DNA of 64,000 nt, taken from NCBI GenBank assembly GCA_014549065.1, contig JACDOX010000018.1, forward strand, positions 953,142 to 1,017,141. The letters are read 5' to 3'. The stretch is from Cardinalis cardinalis. Taxonomy: Eukaryota; Chordata; Aves; Passeriformes; Cardinalidae. Shown here one piece after another: positions 37,101-49,300 of the stretch (positions are counted from its first letter, which is position 1; each line of letters opens with the position of its first letter). Position numbers and translations under genes: made by a program. The notes under the pieces were generated by a model that saw only the letters and a list, made by a program, of their open reading frames with translations, ran no database searches and was not told where the DNA came from.

Positions 37101-37889
37101 GTAAACAGTGTGGCTTTTATTGGAAGGGGGGAGCTTCAGTGTCAGGCATCACTAGGTGGAGGCAGTGCACAGCACAAGGCTGGTGTGGCTCAAGGCTCCA
37201 GGGNTTTCAGGATCCCCGCAGCCAGCTTCTATGGCTCACCCTGGAACACTCAATCTTTTCCCATCCTCAGCAGTCTGCTCTCTTGGATGTGATCCTCTCC
37301 TTAATAATAAGCCAATTCATCTTCTAATTTAGGTACCCAACAAACTTTATGGTCCAGCCCTCCAAAAATGTCAAACATGCCAAAGTTAGCAGCTTTTTAA
37401 AAGTGACAGCAAACGGTGCTGGCACATCTTTGGCTCATTTAAATGAGTATGTGTATCAAGCCGTTCAGATCTAGGATGAGGAAACATATTTTTATGAAAA
37501 ACTTGGCTTTTCTTTTAAAAGTCAGCATGTGGTCTATTCTCTTCAGTCTCTGAGGAGAATTAAGTCCCATTTACTTTAAAAATANGGGAATCAGAGCCAG
37601 ATATCAAGCAGAACCAGATGTCACGACCCAGAAGAGAGTATACACAGATGGAAGGGGGACATATGGCACACAAGTTTTTTCCCACTGTGAGTGTCCCTGT
37701 CCAGACAGCTCTTTAGCTTTTTCCCTGTTTGTTCCTGGAGGCAATATGNAGGGGAGTTAACTGCCAAGGTTTTTTTTCTGTTTTAAAGGGACAGATGAAT
37801 GTTATTTTTTGTAACTCCCAAATACTCTGCTTATTCNCCATTTCAGAATTTGCAAACTTTACCTTACCTCTCAGTAGGGTCTTTAAACA

Positions 37890-38035
37890 GAATCATGGAA
37901 TATTCTGAGTTGGAAGAGACCCACAAGCATCATCGAGTCCAACTCTAAAGTGAATGGCCCATATGGGGATAAAACATGCAACTTTGGCTTTATTAGCACC
38001 ATGCTCTGACCAACTGAGCTGATCTCAGGGTCCTA
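37890..38035 (-). mobile_element. tRNA-Ile-headed SINE with CR1-like tail (TguSINE1-type)
   Basis: On the minus strand the head reads AGCTCAGTTGGTCAGAGCAT (A box), GGTGCTAATAA including a tRNA-Ile(AAT) anticodon region, and a decayed B box before CCCCATATGGGCCA. It is followed by a CR1-type tail TGGACTCGATGATGC, TCTTCCAACTC, CATGATTCTG. This structure is that of the zebra finch SINE mobilised by CR1 and points to a songbird. It is not a functional tRNA gene. Confidence 0.85.
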
Positions 38036-39762
38036 AAGATGCAGTTGTCCTGCCATTTCTGCTATGTTCCACTTGAAATTATGTAGTTGTTTCACACCTT
38101 ACCCAAAAAGCACAGATCTAGTTGATACAGTCTGAGTGTGCTTCCCTAGGAGCAAGAGGTCAGAAAAGAGTAGATAGCTTGGATTTCTTTNCAAATCCAA
38201 TGCTTGTCCAAGTCCCTCAATTCCATGGCACAGAATAAATAGTAACATTATGCATATTTGTAAAGAAAAAAAAAAATAAGACAAACAAATAAACAAACAG
38301 TGTGGATATTAGAAACAATGTGTTCATAGAGAGAAAAAATGCCTTCTTAAGGATTGTTACCCTCACATCTTCCAGGGGACATTAGATAAACNTAGAAAGA
38401 AAGTGCAAAAAATCAACTCTCGAGGAGAGATGAAGCAGCACTGGGGTGTGTTACCATAGACAGTGCAGGAAAAGGAAGCACTCCACTGATGCGTATAGCC
38501 AGTGAGATAAGGGAAAAAGAGAGCATGGATTTTAACAATTGCCAACAGAAATAAAGCCCATCAGGGAAAGTATTTAATCAAAAAGAAAGAAAAAAACCAA
38601 TGAGACAGAGTTCAAAATTTCCCTCTTACTACAGCCACTGCTATGCTCAAGAAAAAAAAATCAAACTGGGGCAAAGACCAAATGAGGGGCTGACAGCAGG
38701 AATGAACCAGAAATATTTACACATCTAAGTCACTTGATCTGGAGCAGCAATTCAAAATCAAGTTTTTTGAGCAAAAACTTCACCTTAATGACTTGGTGAC
38801 CTTTCCACCTTTCTTCAGGATGAGATAGTAACCCCTGATAAACACTGCCAAGCAGGGCTCTAGCTCCAGCTGCAATGCCACAGTGTCCAGGTGCTCTCTC
38901 AGAGGAGTCACACAAGCTGTACATTTTAACTGTGCCCCTTGATGCCCAGCAGACATCAGACTCATTTTTTTCAAACAATTTTAACATGGGAAGCAATCTT
39001 AGAGTGGGCTGAGGAAGCAAATATTTCTACTACTAGTATTTTCTAGCTGCCTTTTAGTGACTAATGCTCAGTTTGTCTCAACAAACTCATAAAGTACTGG
39101 TTAATATTATCCTAAATTAGAAGAGAATAAACATGCACATCAAACGGTGTGCTTTGCCTTTACTCTTGAGAATAATGAGTGTAAAGATGAGAGGAGGAAA
39201 TGCTACTGTTCATGTGTTCATGAGTTGTAGCATCTCTGACTAAGCCTGAGACCTGGAAATACCCTGAAGGAAAGCTGTTAGCCACTGATTTTATTTACAT
39301 GTATTCCAAAGCTCTGTAACATAATACTTCCTTGGTACTTCTAGGGAAAAGGTCTCTCCTTAGCACAGATGTCATAAATATTAACTGTATCCTGCCTGCT
39401 TCATCTTCGAACTAACTGCAGCTATGAAAGGAAGCAGAGGCACTGAGCTACCATANTGTCTGAACAAAAGGCATGATGGGCTTACCTCTCAAACAGAAGC
39501 TCAAGACATCAAGATAAAGGGAAAAGGTAAAATTGAAAATTGCTCTTGCACTGTTCTACATTCTAGGGTGCAATACAGAGGTAAATTTAAAGGAAAAGGG
39601 AAAAAAAAAACCAAAAGGGAAACAAAGTCCAAAGTCAGTCAGGGCTGTCCTGTCTGGGGCTACTGCATTACATCTACCAGGTCCTAAAAACTCATTCTGA
39701 GCTTAGAGCACATTCCTCCCAATCACATAAACCTCTATCCATGAATTAATAGGGTAATAGAT

Positions 39763-40178
39763 GCAGTGCTGGTTTTGCATGGNAAGTTGGGAGGAGACAC
39801 AGCTGGGAGAGGTGACCCAAACCNACCAAAGGGATATTCCAGATCAGATGACATTGTGCTCAGTATATAAAGTGGGGGGAAGATGGAAAAATAAGGGGAT
39901 GTTTGGAGTGATGGTGTTTGTCTTCCCAAGTAACCATTGCACATGATGGGGTCCTGCTGTCCTGGAAATGGTTGAACACCTGCCTGCCCATGGGAAGCAA
40001 TTAATTAATTCCTTGTTTTTCTTTGCTNGTGTGTGTGGCTTTTGCTTTTCCTATTNAACTGTCCTCATTTCAACCCAGAAGTTGTCTGTCTTTTACCCTT
40101 CTGAGTCTCTCCTTGATGACACTGNTGGGGAAGTGAGTGGCTGTGTGGGGCTTGGCTGCTGGCTGGGGTTAAACCAGA
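39763..40178 (+). mobile_element. Avian ERVL-type solo LTR
   Basis: Contains CTGGTTTTG, GGGATATTCCAGA, a TATATAAA box at 39864-39871, GTGATGGTGTTTGTCTTCCC, AATTAATTCCTTGTTTT, a decayed tAAACTGTC polyadenylation region, and GGCTGGGGTTAAACC at the right end. These are landmarks of a widespread bird ERVL LTR, in order. The left part of U3 appears internally deleted. No internal retroviral genes adjoin it. Confidence 0.83.
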
Positions 40179-42651
40179 TGTGTACACTAGAACATGAAAC
40201 AGGCCACATCTCAGTGCTACTTACCATAGACATAAGAAAGCAGGATATGATAATGAAAAAATCATGAAAGAAATCTCACAGAAAGCATCACATCCCAATA
40301 TGGATGGAAAGATGTANTGGAATTAGCAAATTCAGACAAGTTCATCGCAAGGAAAGGACAGTGCAATCTGGAGTACCAAATAAATAGACAGAACAAGCCA
40401 ACAGAATAAATATATAGCTATGGTTGCAAAGCTAAAAATGGCACAGAGAATNCTTTCAGTGTATCTTACACCACATACCATTTAGACTTTGCTGTCTGTC
40501 AGCATAAACAATAAATATATCTAATATAAAGTGATGAGCAAATACTCTTCCATTGATTACTGTGCATTTGCCTTTTCCTTCTGAATCTGCCAAGTTTTCA
40601 GGGGTAAACCTCTTGCCAACTAATAATTTGTGGACTTGTTGGGATTTGAATTTTTTTTAATAAAGAGCAACTAGCACATCTGTCTCTATGGGACTTCTTT
40701 TATTGCACCACAAAAAAAAAAAATCCGTTTTCCAATGTGACTTGCAAAAAACAGTTTCCAAGGAGAGAAAGCAGAGACAAAATTCAGCTTCAAAATTAAG
40801 TCCCCTGATAAAAGGATAAGCCATCTCATGTCGTGCTACATTGAAGTAGCTAGCTAACAATAACCAAAATCTATCTCCNACACTCACTTTTATACAAGGA
40901 CACAAAATAATCATACTAAGTGTTGTTTGAAAGAAAGTATCAGGTAAATCAGAACTGACTCACAATCATCCTTCTTCACTTACGAGTCATTGGGAGTCTC
41001 ATTTAGTAGAGAAATGGGAAAATTATTATCTTGAATAATGTGACAAACCTCTGAAAAGAACTATGAAAAAAAGCAGCCAGATATCATAACAGCACATTCA
41101 CAGGAGAAAAAAGAAATACCANCACAAATTGCAAATCAATTTACTTTTACATAGTACTGCAAGTCCTAGTCATTAGTTTGTTTGGAGTTTTTTTTTTTCA
41201 AAGCACATGAAATAAGGAAGCTGAAAAAATCTACCACAGTTTCAACACCATTTCCTTATTATTTTTCTCCTTCTAGATGGATAATAAGAAAGTTCTGGTT
41301 TTAAACAAAAATTTTCAGAAGGAAGAAAGGAAACTAANTTTAAATACTTTTTTGAGCAAGCTAAGGCTAAACATGATGTAAAAATTTGACAATTATGGTT
41401 ATCTGAATTCTCTAACACCCTAAATTTATTTTTTAAACGTTCCAGCCTAAATATTATGCATTTCCAAAGAACATGGATTCAACATCTACTAGGACAATAG
41501 TGCCTCATCTGATGGATCTACAGTGTTCCTAGTTTTCCTGGTGACACCTCGAAACAAGTCTCTAGTCAGTGAAAGCTATGGAAAATTACATAGTTGTGAA
41601 CCCCACAGCCAGGAGAATGAGACACTGCTCTTACAGAGTATTTACTACACCTTTACAAAGAAAAAAGTACCATTAAATGCTATTGGAAATCTTTCCCTTT
41701 GATTTTATATTTCCACTTCTAGATTTTGCTTTCTCTCCCATCAATACAGCCCAATGAAGAATATATTCTAGATACACATACCTCTGAGAACCAACTGAAA
41801 GGAATTCCATGACAGATGCTATCCTGGCAATAAACACAATGTTAGAACCTACNTAACTTCAGAAAATAATTTTTAAAAAGCAAGCAAAATTCATTTTTGC
41901 ATTTAGATTATATTCTTTACAGCTAGAGCGTGAAAACTCCTGCTGCTTCAGACCACCTTGAANAGGAAGCAGCATGTCATTTTCTCACAGTGATGCACAC
42001 CAAAAGTAGACTGGGATCCAGAAATACCAAGATACTCTCAAGCAGTTTGATGTAGCCACATGCCTCTAANTTTTTCTTTCACAAGGAGGTGAGATACCAT
42101 TTCTTGCCATTAGAATTTGGTCGTGTTTCAGAACTGGCCNCTTCCCACTCTCCAGGACACCCAGCCCAAGCACAGCTCTTTGGTTGATTCTCAGAGAATT
42201 TTTGTGCATGCAGTTAGCACAGCTGAGACACATGAGAGCATCTGGTTTCCAGAGTAGCAACACAGTCTAGAAAGCTTCCCGTTCTCAAGNACGAACTATT
42301 TTCAGTTTCCTGAGCATTACAAGAGTCTAAGTTTCAAAAGTAAACATACACCAGTTATTACAGAATTGTTCNGCACTCTAAAAATCCACAGATTTCATTC
42401 CCTTCCATTTGCTGAACACATTTAGTACCAACTGTTCAGCAGAAACATATTTAGTGTTGTGATGAGTTTTAATATATGCTATGTCATGTATTTCCCCAAC
42501 CCTTTCAAGAAGCAAGGGCAAGGTCTGTTGCTCAGGAGACAAAGCTTGCACAGAGGAGATTCTTGCAGCAATAAGGAAATCAGACAATCATGGAGAGGCA
42601 ACAAGAATTGGAACAGAATGACTAGGAGAATGCTGATGATAGAAATAGACT

Positions 42652-42657
42652 TTTAAT
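42652..42657 (-). terminator. Possible IL1RL2 polyadenylation signal (ATTAAA)
   Basis: Minus-strand ATTAAA about 330 nt past the IL1RL2 stop. I saw no canonical AATAAA nearer the stop on this strand. A variant hexamer alone is weak evidence. Confidence 0.25.
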
Positions 42658-42989
42658 TTTATCAACTGCATTTTGATTTTTAAAAAATGGACTTCACAGT
42701 TGCTTTTTCATACAACATTTATGTGGACCACAGCTTATTAACAGCCTATCATCACCACCCTCTTTACTTATAATGTTTGATGGAGACTAACACAACAAAT
42801 TGTGGCATTATCCAAAACTCAGAATAACAGAAATAAAGTTGCACAGAGTTTTTCTTTTCGGGTGTAATTTATGGAAGAGATGAGNAGTTTCTACTCCTCG
42901 AAGAGAACATCTACTTTGTAGTATAAAAAACATGCAAGAAACACCCCAATTNAGAATTACCTTCTTAGTATTATTTAAATAAGTGCTTC

Positions 42990-43381
42990 TTAACTTTCCT
43001 TTGCTGCAGAACTGTTTGACATTAGNGGCAAGGAATACACTTCAGAATAAGATCCCTTTTTCCTGGGTGGCATTTGATAACGCACATTTTTCCAGAATCT
43101 TATGTTTGCTGAACAAGATTTCTCTGAGAAATCCCCTTTCCATTGAATAGCTCCATGTTTTTGCTTAATGTATCTGATTGATTCTGGCATGCTGGTGTAG
43201 TCCTGTATTTCACCCATTTCTATAAGAATCACTTGGATCCCATCACGGATGAGAGCATTATACATAGCTAGTTGTTGCTCGCAGGTGTCTTCCAACAGGC
43301 AGCACCTAGATGCTTCTGATCCCAAAATAATCATCAGTCTTCNGCTTTGCTTAAGGGTTTCATCAGCAACACTGACCACAG
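42990..43381 (-). CDS. IL1RL2: IL1RL2 exon 10: rest of TIR domain and stop
   Basis: 392 nt, phase 1 in, to a stop at 42990. Encodes RLMIILG, CEQQLAMYNALIRDGIQVIL, DYTSMPESIRYIKQKHGAIQ and box 3 FWKNVRYQMPPRKK, then a Ser-rich tail. YIKQKHGAI and MPPR match mammalian IL1RL2. The NGA codon at about 43341-43343 should be Arg by family alignment. Confidence 0.95.
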
Positions 43382-46300
43382 CTGCAAGTGATGAAGGAAC
43401 AATCAAAGTCTGCATAGAAACGTTACAACTGGTGTACAATAGTTCTTTATTTTAAAATTGCAAACATGTGAAGCTGTGGCTAGCTCAGAGCAGTGATTGC
43501 TTTAAGATCTTCACATTGACAGTCATGATGCATGATCCATTGCATGACATAAGTTCTAAAAAAATTGTTTTCTTCATCCCTCAGGAGAATTTATCATTCA
43601 AAAAAAACTCCACAGTATTATTAATGCTATTAAGTCCTCATTTGTTCATCACTAAGAAAGTGCAGACCCTCATAACATCAGAACAGAATTTTCAGTTTGG
43701 AAAAAAAAAGGAAAAAGAAAAAAATTTCACTGGGCAAATTATCCAATAAAACTATATAAATACATCTTTCTTTTCCAAAAATGTGGGGTTTAATTGTGTA
43801 GATAAACTTATAACCTAAGAACAATGTTTCAAAAGGCAACCTGTTGACTCTGCTAATTAAAGCATACCTTCTCCTGGTAAATCATCCCTTCCTAATATGA
43901 AAAGGTTATATCCACATTGTTTTTCTAAAACATCTGGGAGTATCCTATGAACAAAGGTTTCCAGACAACATATACTTCTGCCTTCACTGCTTTTTGTGTA
44001 CAGGACATATGCATCGTAGATTTTCCCATCTAAAACAAACACAAACATTTATATTAAAAAACTAAAACTCAGAAAAATGCCTTTATTGCAAAGTTTCATT
44101 TCTGGACTGTTTAGAAATAGTAATGTGGGGCTGATTTCACCTTTCTGACAGAATCACCTCACAGAAGTAAAACATTCTATGAATCCAAATAAAGATGACC
44201 AGACAGAGCATCTGACNTCCTTTCCTATCCTGGGGATGAAGGAGTCACCAAATGAGCTGGGTGTGGAACCTGAAACCTGCAGGACGGAGCTCCCAATCCT
44301 AGAGGTGCCAGGACATTGAGGAAGTATCCTCTCACAGGACTTTCTTCACCACCTCTCCTGAANGAAACTTAATGAGCAGCTATCTCCACTTCTGACTAAC
44401 CACAAGAGAAGGTGGGAAAATGGCAACTCTTTCTTGTAATAANCCTGAGAGGGCTTTTCTCAAGTAGAAGAAAAGCCTAGAAGGTTTCTGAAGGTTTGCT
44501 TAGCAAGCTGGACTGAAAGAACCAAGCTAAAATCAGATCTAACTCAACAAGTTNAAAACTTTGATTTTTTTTTTCTTTTAATTAGAACTCTATTACATGA
44601 TTATAGTAAAACTGAATTTTTAACTAGGAGTTGAAATTATTTTCCTGTGAAAACATTTAGCACAGCCATGAGTAAACATTAACTACCTTAATGTACGTAA
44701 TCCATTCACTTTCAAGCCATGGGGAACTTCAGACAGTCAGATTCTGAGAACTGACATGAAATATATCTGTGATGTTGGGCTTATTTCAAATTTTTCACAC
44801 CTGTCCAATATTCTGCCTACAGTGCATTAAACTAAAACACATTAGAAGAATCCCAGAACACAGAACTAGCAGCAAATTTTCTCTTTGATATGTCAACACC
44901 ATAAGTGACAGGATTTAGAAGGAAAGTGAAGGTAACAGAGAAATTGCAAAATGGAAAATAAAAAGATCAATAAAATTAATAAAATTAATATCTGACAAGT
45001 GAGTCTGATTTTCAAAGTAAATATTTAAGGCACGTCTTTAAACATTCAGTTTACAGGATGTAGCTCTGCTGACACCTATTGTTCATCATCAGAGTGACCA
45101 TAAATCTACATGTAAACAAACTACAGAAAAGCAAAAAACAACATGCTCATTTTGGAATAACCTACAGCTCTTTTGGCCTATCTCACTATGTTTGCCTTCA
45201 ATATTACACATTTTTTATTAATTTAAGCATAATTATATATTTTACCCATATGACTGAAAAAATCCTGCACAAAATGTCATTGTGCATATCTGAAAATTCC
45301 TTACAGAAGTTCTACATACATTGTACTAAATAATCCCATTATTTCTCAGAAGTAAAGGCAAGAGAAAAAAATCAATAGGCTAATTACATTTACATGCCTG
45401 GTCACACTCACATACCTTCNTTACTTGTAAGGGCACAGACAGAATTACGGTACCAAAGTACCAAATCAATCTTGAAAATCTTGTAGATTATTAAAATAAT
45501 AAATGTTAAAATTAACAAAGAGACAAGCCCTCCAGTCAGCCATCTTCGTATGTCAGGAACTGCAGAAAAATATATGAAACTTGTTTAAAATTCTGAATTT
45601 GTTCAAATCTGATCTTCCATATAAATTCAATACAAATTTGAATATACATTTTTCATTCCTAATCACCTTGTTTTTTTAAATAATAATAAATACAATGCTA
45701 TAGTGATTTCTTCCCTATGCACAGGCACATGCATGATGCAGACTGTAATACATCTGTTTTCTTTCAACATGATACACGAGAATTTGGTATCAAAACACCT
45801 TCTGGGGAAGTATAGATAATCACTGGCCTCAAAATAATAGTATTTTTTACCTCTGTGTTTTAATATAATATAGGATGCCACTTGCCCAAAGGCATTTGAA
45901 GCTTGACAAACAAAAGGCTGTTCATAGTCTTCACTGCTTACTTCTGAAATTATTAGCTTCACAGAATGCATAGGGCGCCCATCGTAAGAAGTTCCTCCCC
46001 TGTCCAAAAGGTGACAAATAGAACCATAAAACCACAGCCCATTCAGGAATGGCTTCATCTCTAACATCTGCAGCACAACAGTGGTTATTTCCTTCTGCAA
46101 ATGTCAACCACACTTCCCTACAGATGAACAATTACATCATATGAAAGAAACCCAAGCAGTCAGACCTCTCCTGGTACTGACATTTAGCACGTGTGTTGGA
46201 AAGCATCAAGACCTTATCTTATCTGCAGCTGTGTTTCCCAAAAGGAACTTAAGGTTTCTATAGTTGAAAGTTCAAAAATATGCCTTACAAAGCTAAATAA

Positions 46301-49300
46301 ACTCTTGTTATGGGCTTGCCAATCCCTGTGAGAGTAGATGGACATAGATATTTCACAATGGGATATGACATTCAGGGAATGAATGAACTAACATCACTAA
46401 TGCAAGTGACCAAAGACAACCACGTAAGTGTTAGGAAGTACAAAAAATAACATTGCTTTTGCAATATCAATTCAGAGACCATGTGTCTCTGCTTTATGGT
46501 CCAATTGTTTATGGCACTATAATTCTTTATGACAGTATAATATATTACTTTTGCATAGTGTTCTCTCTTGGTGAGCACCCAAAAATAGGTCAGCANTTTG
46601 TTTCTCCCTTTGTTTTATGATGAAAGCTTATTTCTTGCAACTATATTCTTACTTTGCAGACATCATTCTCTTTTCTTCACTGGTTTTTTAGTCCTAGATA
46701 GTGCTCCAGAATTTACAAAAATTATCACATTTTTTTTATTTACAGTGCCACTATAAGAGCTGACAAAAAAACTGAAATCTTTAGTTCAAAAACTGTAATG
46801 TCTAAGAAAATTTCAGATTGCCACTTGCTCCAATTTGAGTTGNTTTTTCCAGTCAGGTATAATTTCTCTTCTTCTAATTCCATTTGACCTGCTTTTCACC
46901 ATCACCTTATCTCCCACTTGCCCTTCACATGCTTTACTCAGTCCAAGTCCTCCCAAAACCCAGCTCACCACTGGAAATCTGTCCCCCTTTTCCCCTCTAA
47001 CCCCTAAGCTTCAGTACAAATGCTCTCAATAAAGCCTTCCNTTATCTCTTAAATTTATCTCAGTTAAATTTCTCTAACTTAATGCCCTTACACCCGTAAA
47101 TCTTGATTTTTCCTGTATAGCACAGATTTGGCCTCTTGCAACCCTTCAGGGAGGCAGATGTGGAACACAGAAGAGGCTGTCTGAAGATCATGCACCTGAA
47201 CATGCCTGATTCGACCAAAAGAGGTCTCTGCCAGGCCAGAGCTTGCTCAAAAGAAACTGTATTACAATTATGGGACTGTAATAAAACACCTTTTCCCAAC
47301 ACTGGAAATTCAGACTGATTTTTTACAATGAGCAAGAAACATACAATCACATGTGAAGTTCATATGCCTACTATTTTAAAGTTTCTATTTCAAAGCAAGA
47401 AGTCAGTTGGAGAAGGCAAGCATTAGAGTTTTTAAGAAGAACGCTGTTTAAAACAAGGGAAAAAGGTTGCTAAATATTTTAATATCAAAGGGAGAAAGTT
47501 CCACTTTGGTTGCCAACACGTGTATCTTCTAATCCAAAAATATACTTACTCATAGGAACTTGCAAAAATTCTGCTCATGTGAAATACATCAATATACACA
47601 CCATGTCCTGTCCAGTACACCTCATACCCATCAGCTCCTGTGGTGTTGCAATCCACAGTAACCTGTGAGCCTATAAAATTATGTTACAAAGTAAAGAGTT
47701 AATTTCCATGGCCTAATTAAAGTCTATACAATCCTGTTCTCAGATTCACACACGCACACCAGCTAAGGCTGATACTAAACCCTTTCAAAAAAGTTACTCT
47801 AACAGAGGGTCTGTATTCTCAGTGATCTGCAAGTCCAGAAAGAGCATGGTAAGATGGAAGAAGCTGAATCCAGGAAGGAGATGCTTCTCCTTGGGGCATC
47901 ACTTTGCCTGCAGATTTGTGATGGACCTGTTCTTAGAATCATTTCCAGAGTGATGGAAAGCAACAGATGTGACAGATAATCACTTGGGTTTCTACAATTT
48001 CCCTTGCAAGTGAGAAATTTCTTTAGGACTTTGCAAGCAACATGCCTCATTTCTTTCCCTCTCATCCCTCATTCCTCCTTTGGGAGATCAACAGAGAGAA
48101 ACTGACCACTGAAGTAGTTTTTTCATAAAATAAAAACAAGAAAGCACAGAATAGGACACTCCTTGAGAATACATTTTAACTAGGATACAAATTCATATTT
48201 TCTCTAGAAAAAACTACTTACCAAGTTCCACTTCAATGGAGTTGTTTCTTGGGTAAGTTATTTCTGGAGGTTTTTTTGGCGGGGTCACTAAGCAAAAGAA
48301 AGAAAGTGCTTTTCAGAAAAACAGGGGCAGTTGCAGTCGGTTTTATGCTCTATAATGCAANTACAACCTAAAACACCCCTCGTGCTAAAGACAAGGTTGT
48401 CAGACATTTTATAACAAAATATCACTCAATAACCAAAAGTACCATATCTCAGGTAGGCATTACTGCACATTCAGGTGAAAATCAGGAGTCCTAAGCATGT
48501 CCATCCACAAATTAGGTCTTTCCACTTTAGTTATGAGCACAAACACAGTGAAATTAGTTACTTACCTTCTACAACCAGACTGATGTCCCGTGAAATGTTA
48601 TATTGTTTCCCATTGTAGGTATATGTTGTTTCACATGTATAGTTTCCTCCATCATGTACAGTTACATTGAAAATTATAAGGTCACTGTTTGAAAGGGCAA
48701 ACCTTTTTCCTTCCAGCAGCTGGCAGTCCTAAAAGTGTAGAGAACTCTGCTAATTCACATCTCTGTATATTTCCATGGTTTGTCTCTCTTTGATACAATC
48801 TGAAGTTTCAATGGACCACAGCTTAAGGATGGTTATGCAGAGGCTGAGGAAGAGTGAGGGCAGAGAATATAAAGAAATGCACGCTTCACTTCAGCTGAGA
48901 TTTTAATTTTCCTCTTTCAATTTGTTTTAAAAGCATTTTCCTCCAACTTACAGTAAATCTTTAGTTCTTCTGTTCCAATCTCAAAGATCACTGATTTTTA
49001 TTATAAATAATGGACAGCTATAAGACAGAACAAACCACTATATTCTCACCTTATACCAATGAACAGGATGAATATTCTTCTCTGTCCTGAAATAATCCAA
49101 GTGGGGACAAACGACCTTTGCAGAAGATGATGTGAATATCACCTCCTCTACAGCAAATTTTTCATTTAAGCATAAACCATCAATCCTCTCAAAAACTGTT
49201 ACTTTTGTACACATTTTTTTGCAGCTTGTCAAATCCCTGCAATTAATAGAATACAATAATTAAAATATTTAACACATTTCGCAGGTCAAAAATGTATAGC

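Larger units (their letters stand above)
22346..42651. other. About 20 kb between IL1RL2 and the IL1RL1 5' end
   Basis: No gene recognised on either strand. Holds three LTR-type elements, one SINE, short duplications and a hairpin. Several open frames over 100 residues exist (for example 22629-23084 minus, 28099-28449 plus, 33091-33417 minus), but none has a family motif or splice support. Confidence 0.6.

Noticed and set aside
37960..38035. A tRNA-Ile gene
   Set aside because: The B box is decayed and the sequence runs into a CR1-like tail, so it is a SINE head.
42990..43400. In-frame stop in IL1RL2 last exon at the NGA codon
   Set aside because: N is unresolved, and the aligned family residue is Arg in the conserved SRRL motif, so AGA or CGA is far more likely.
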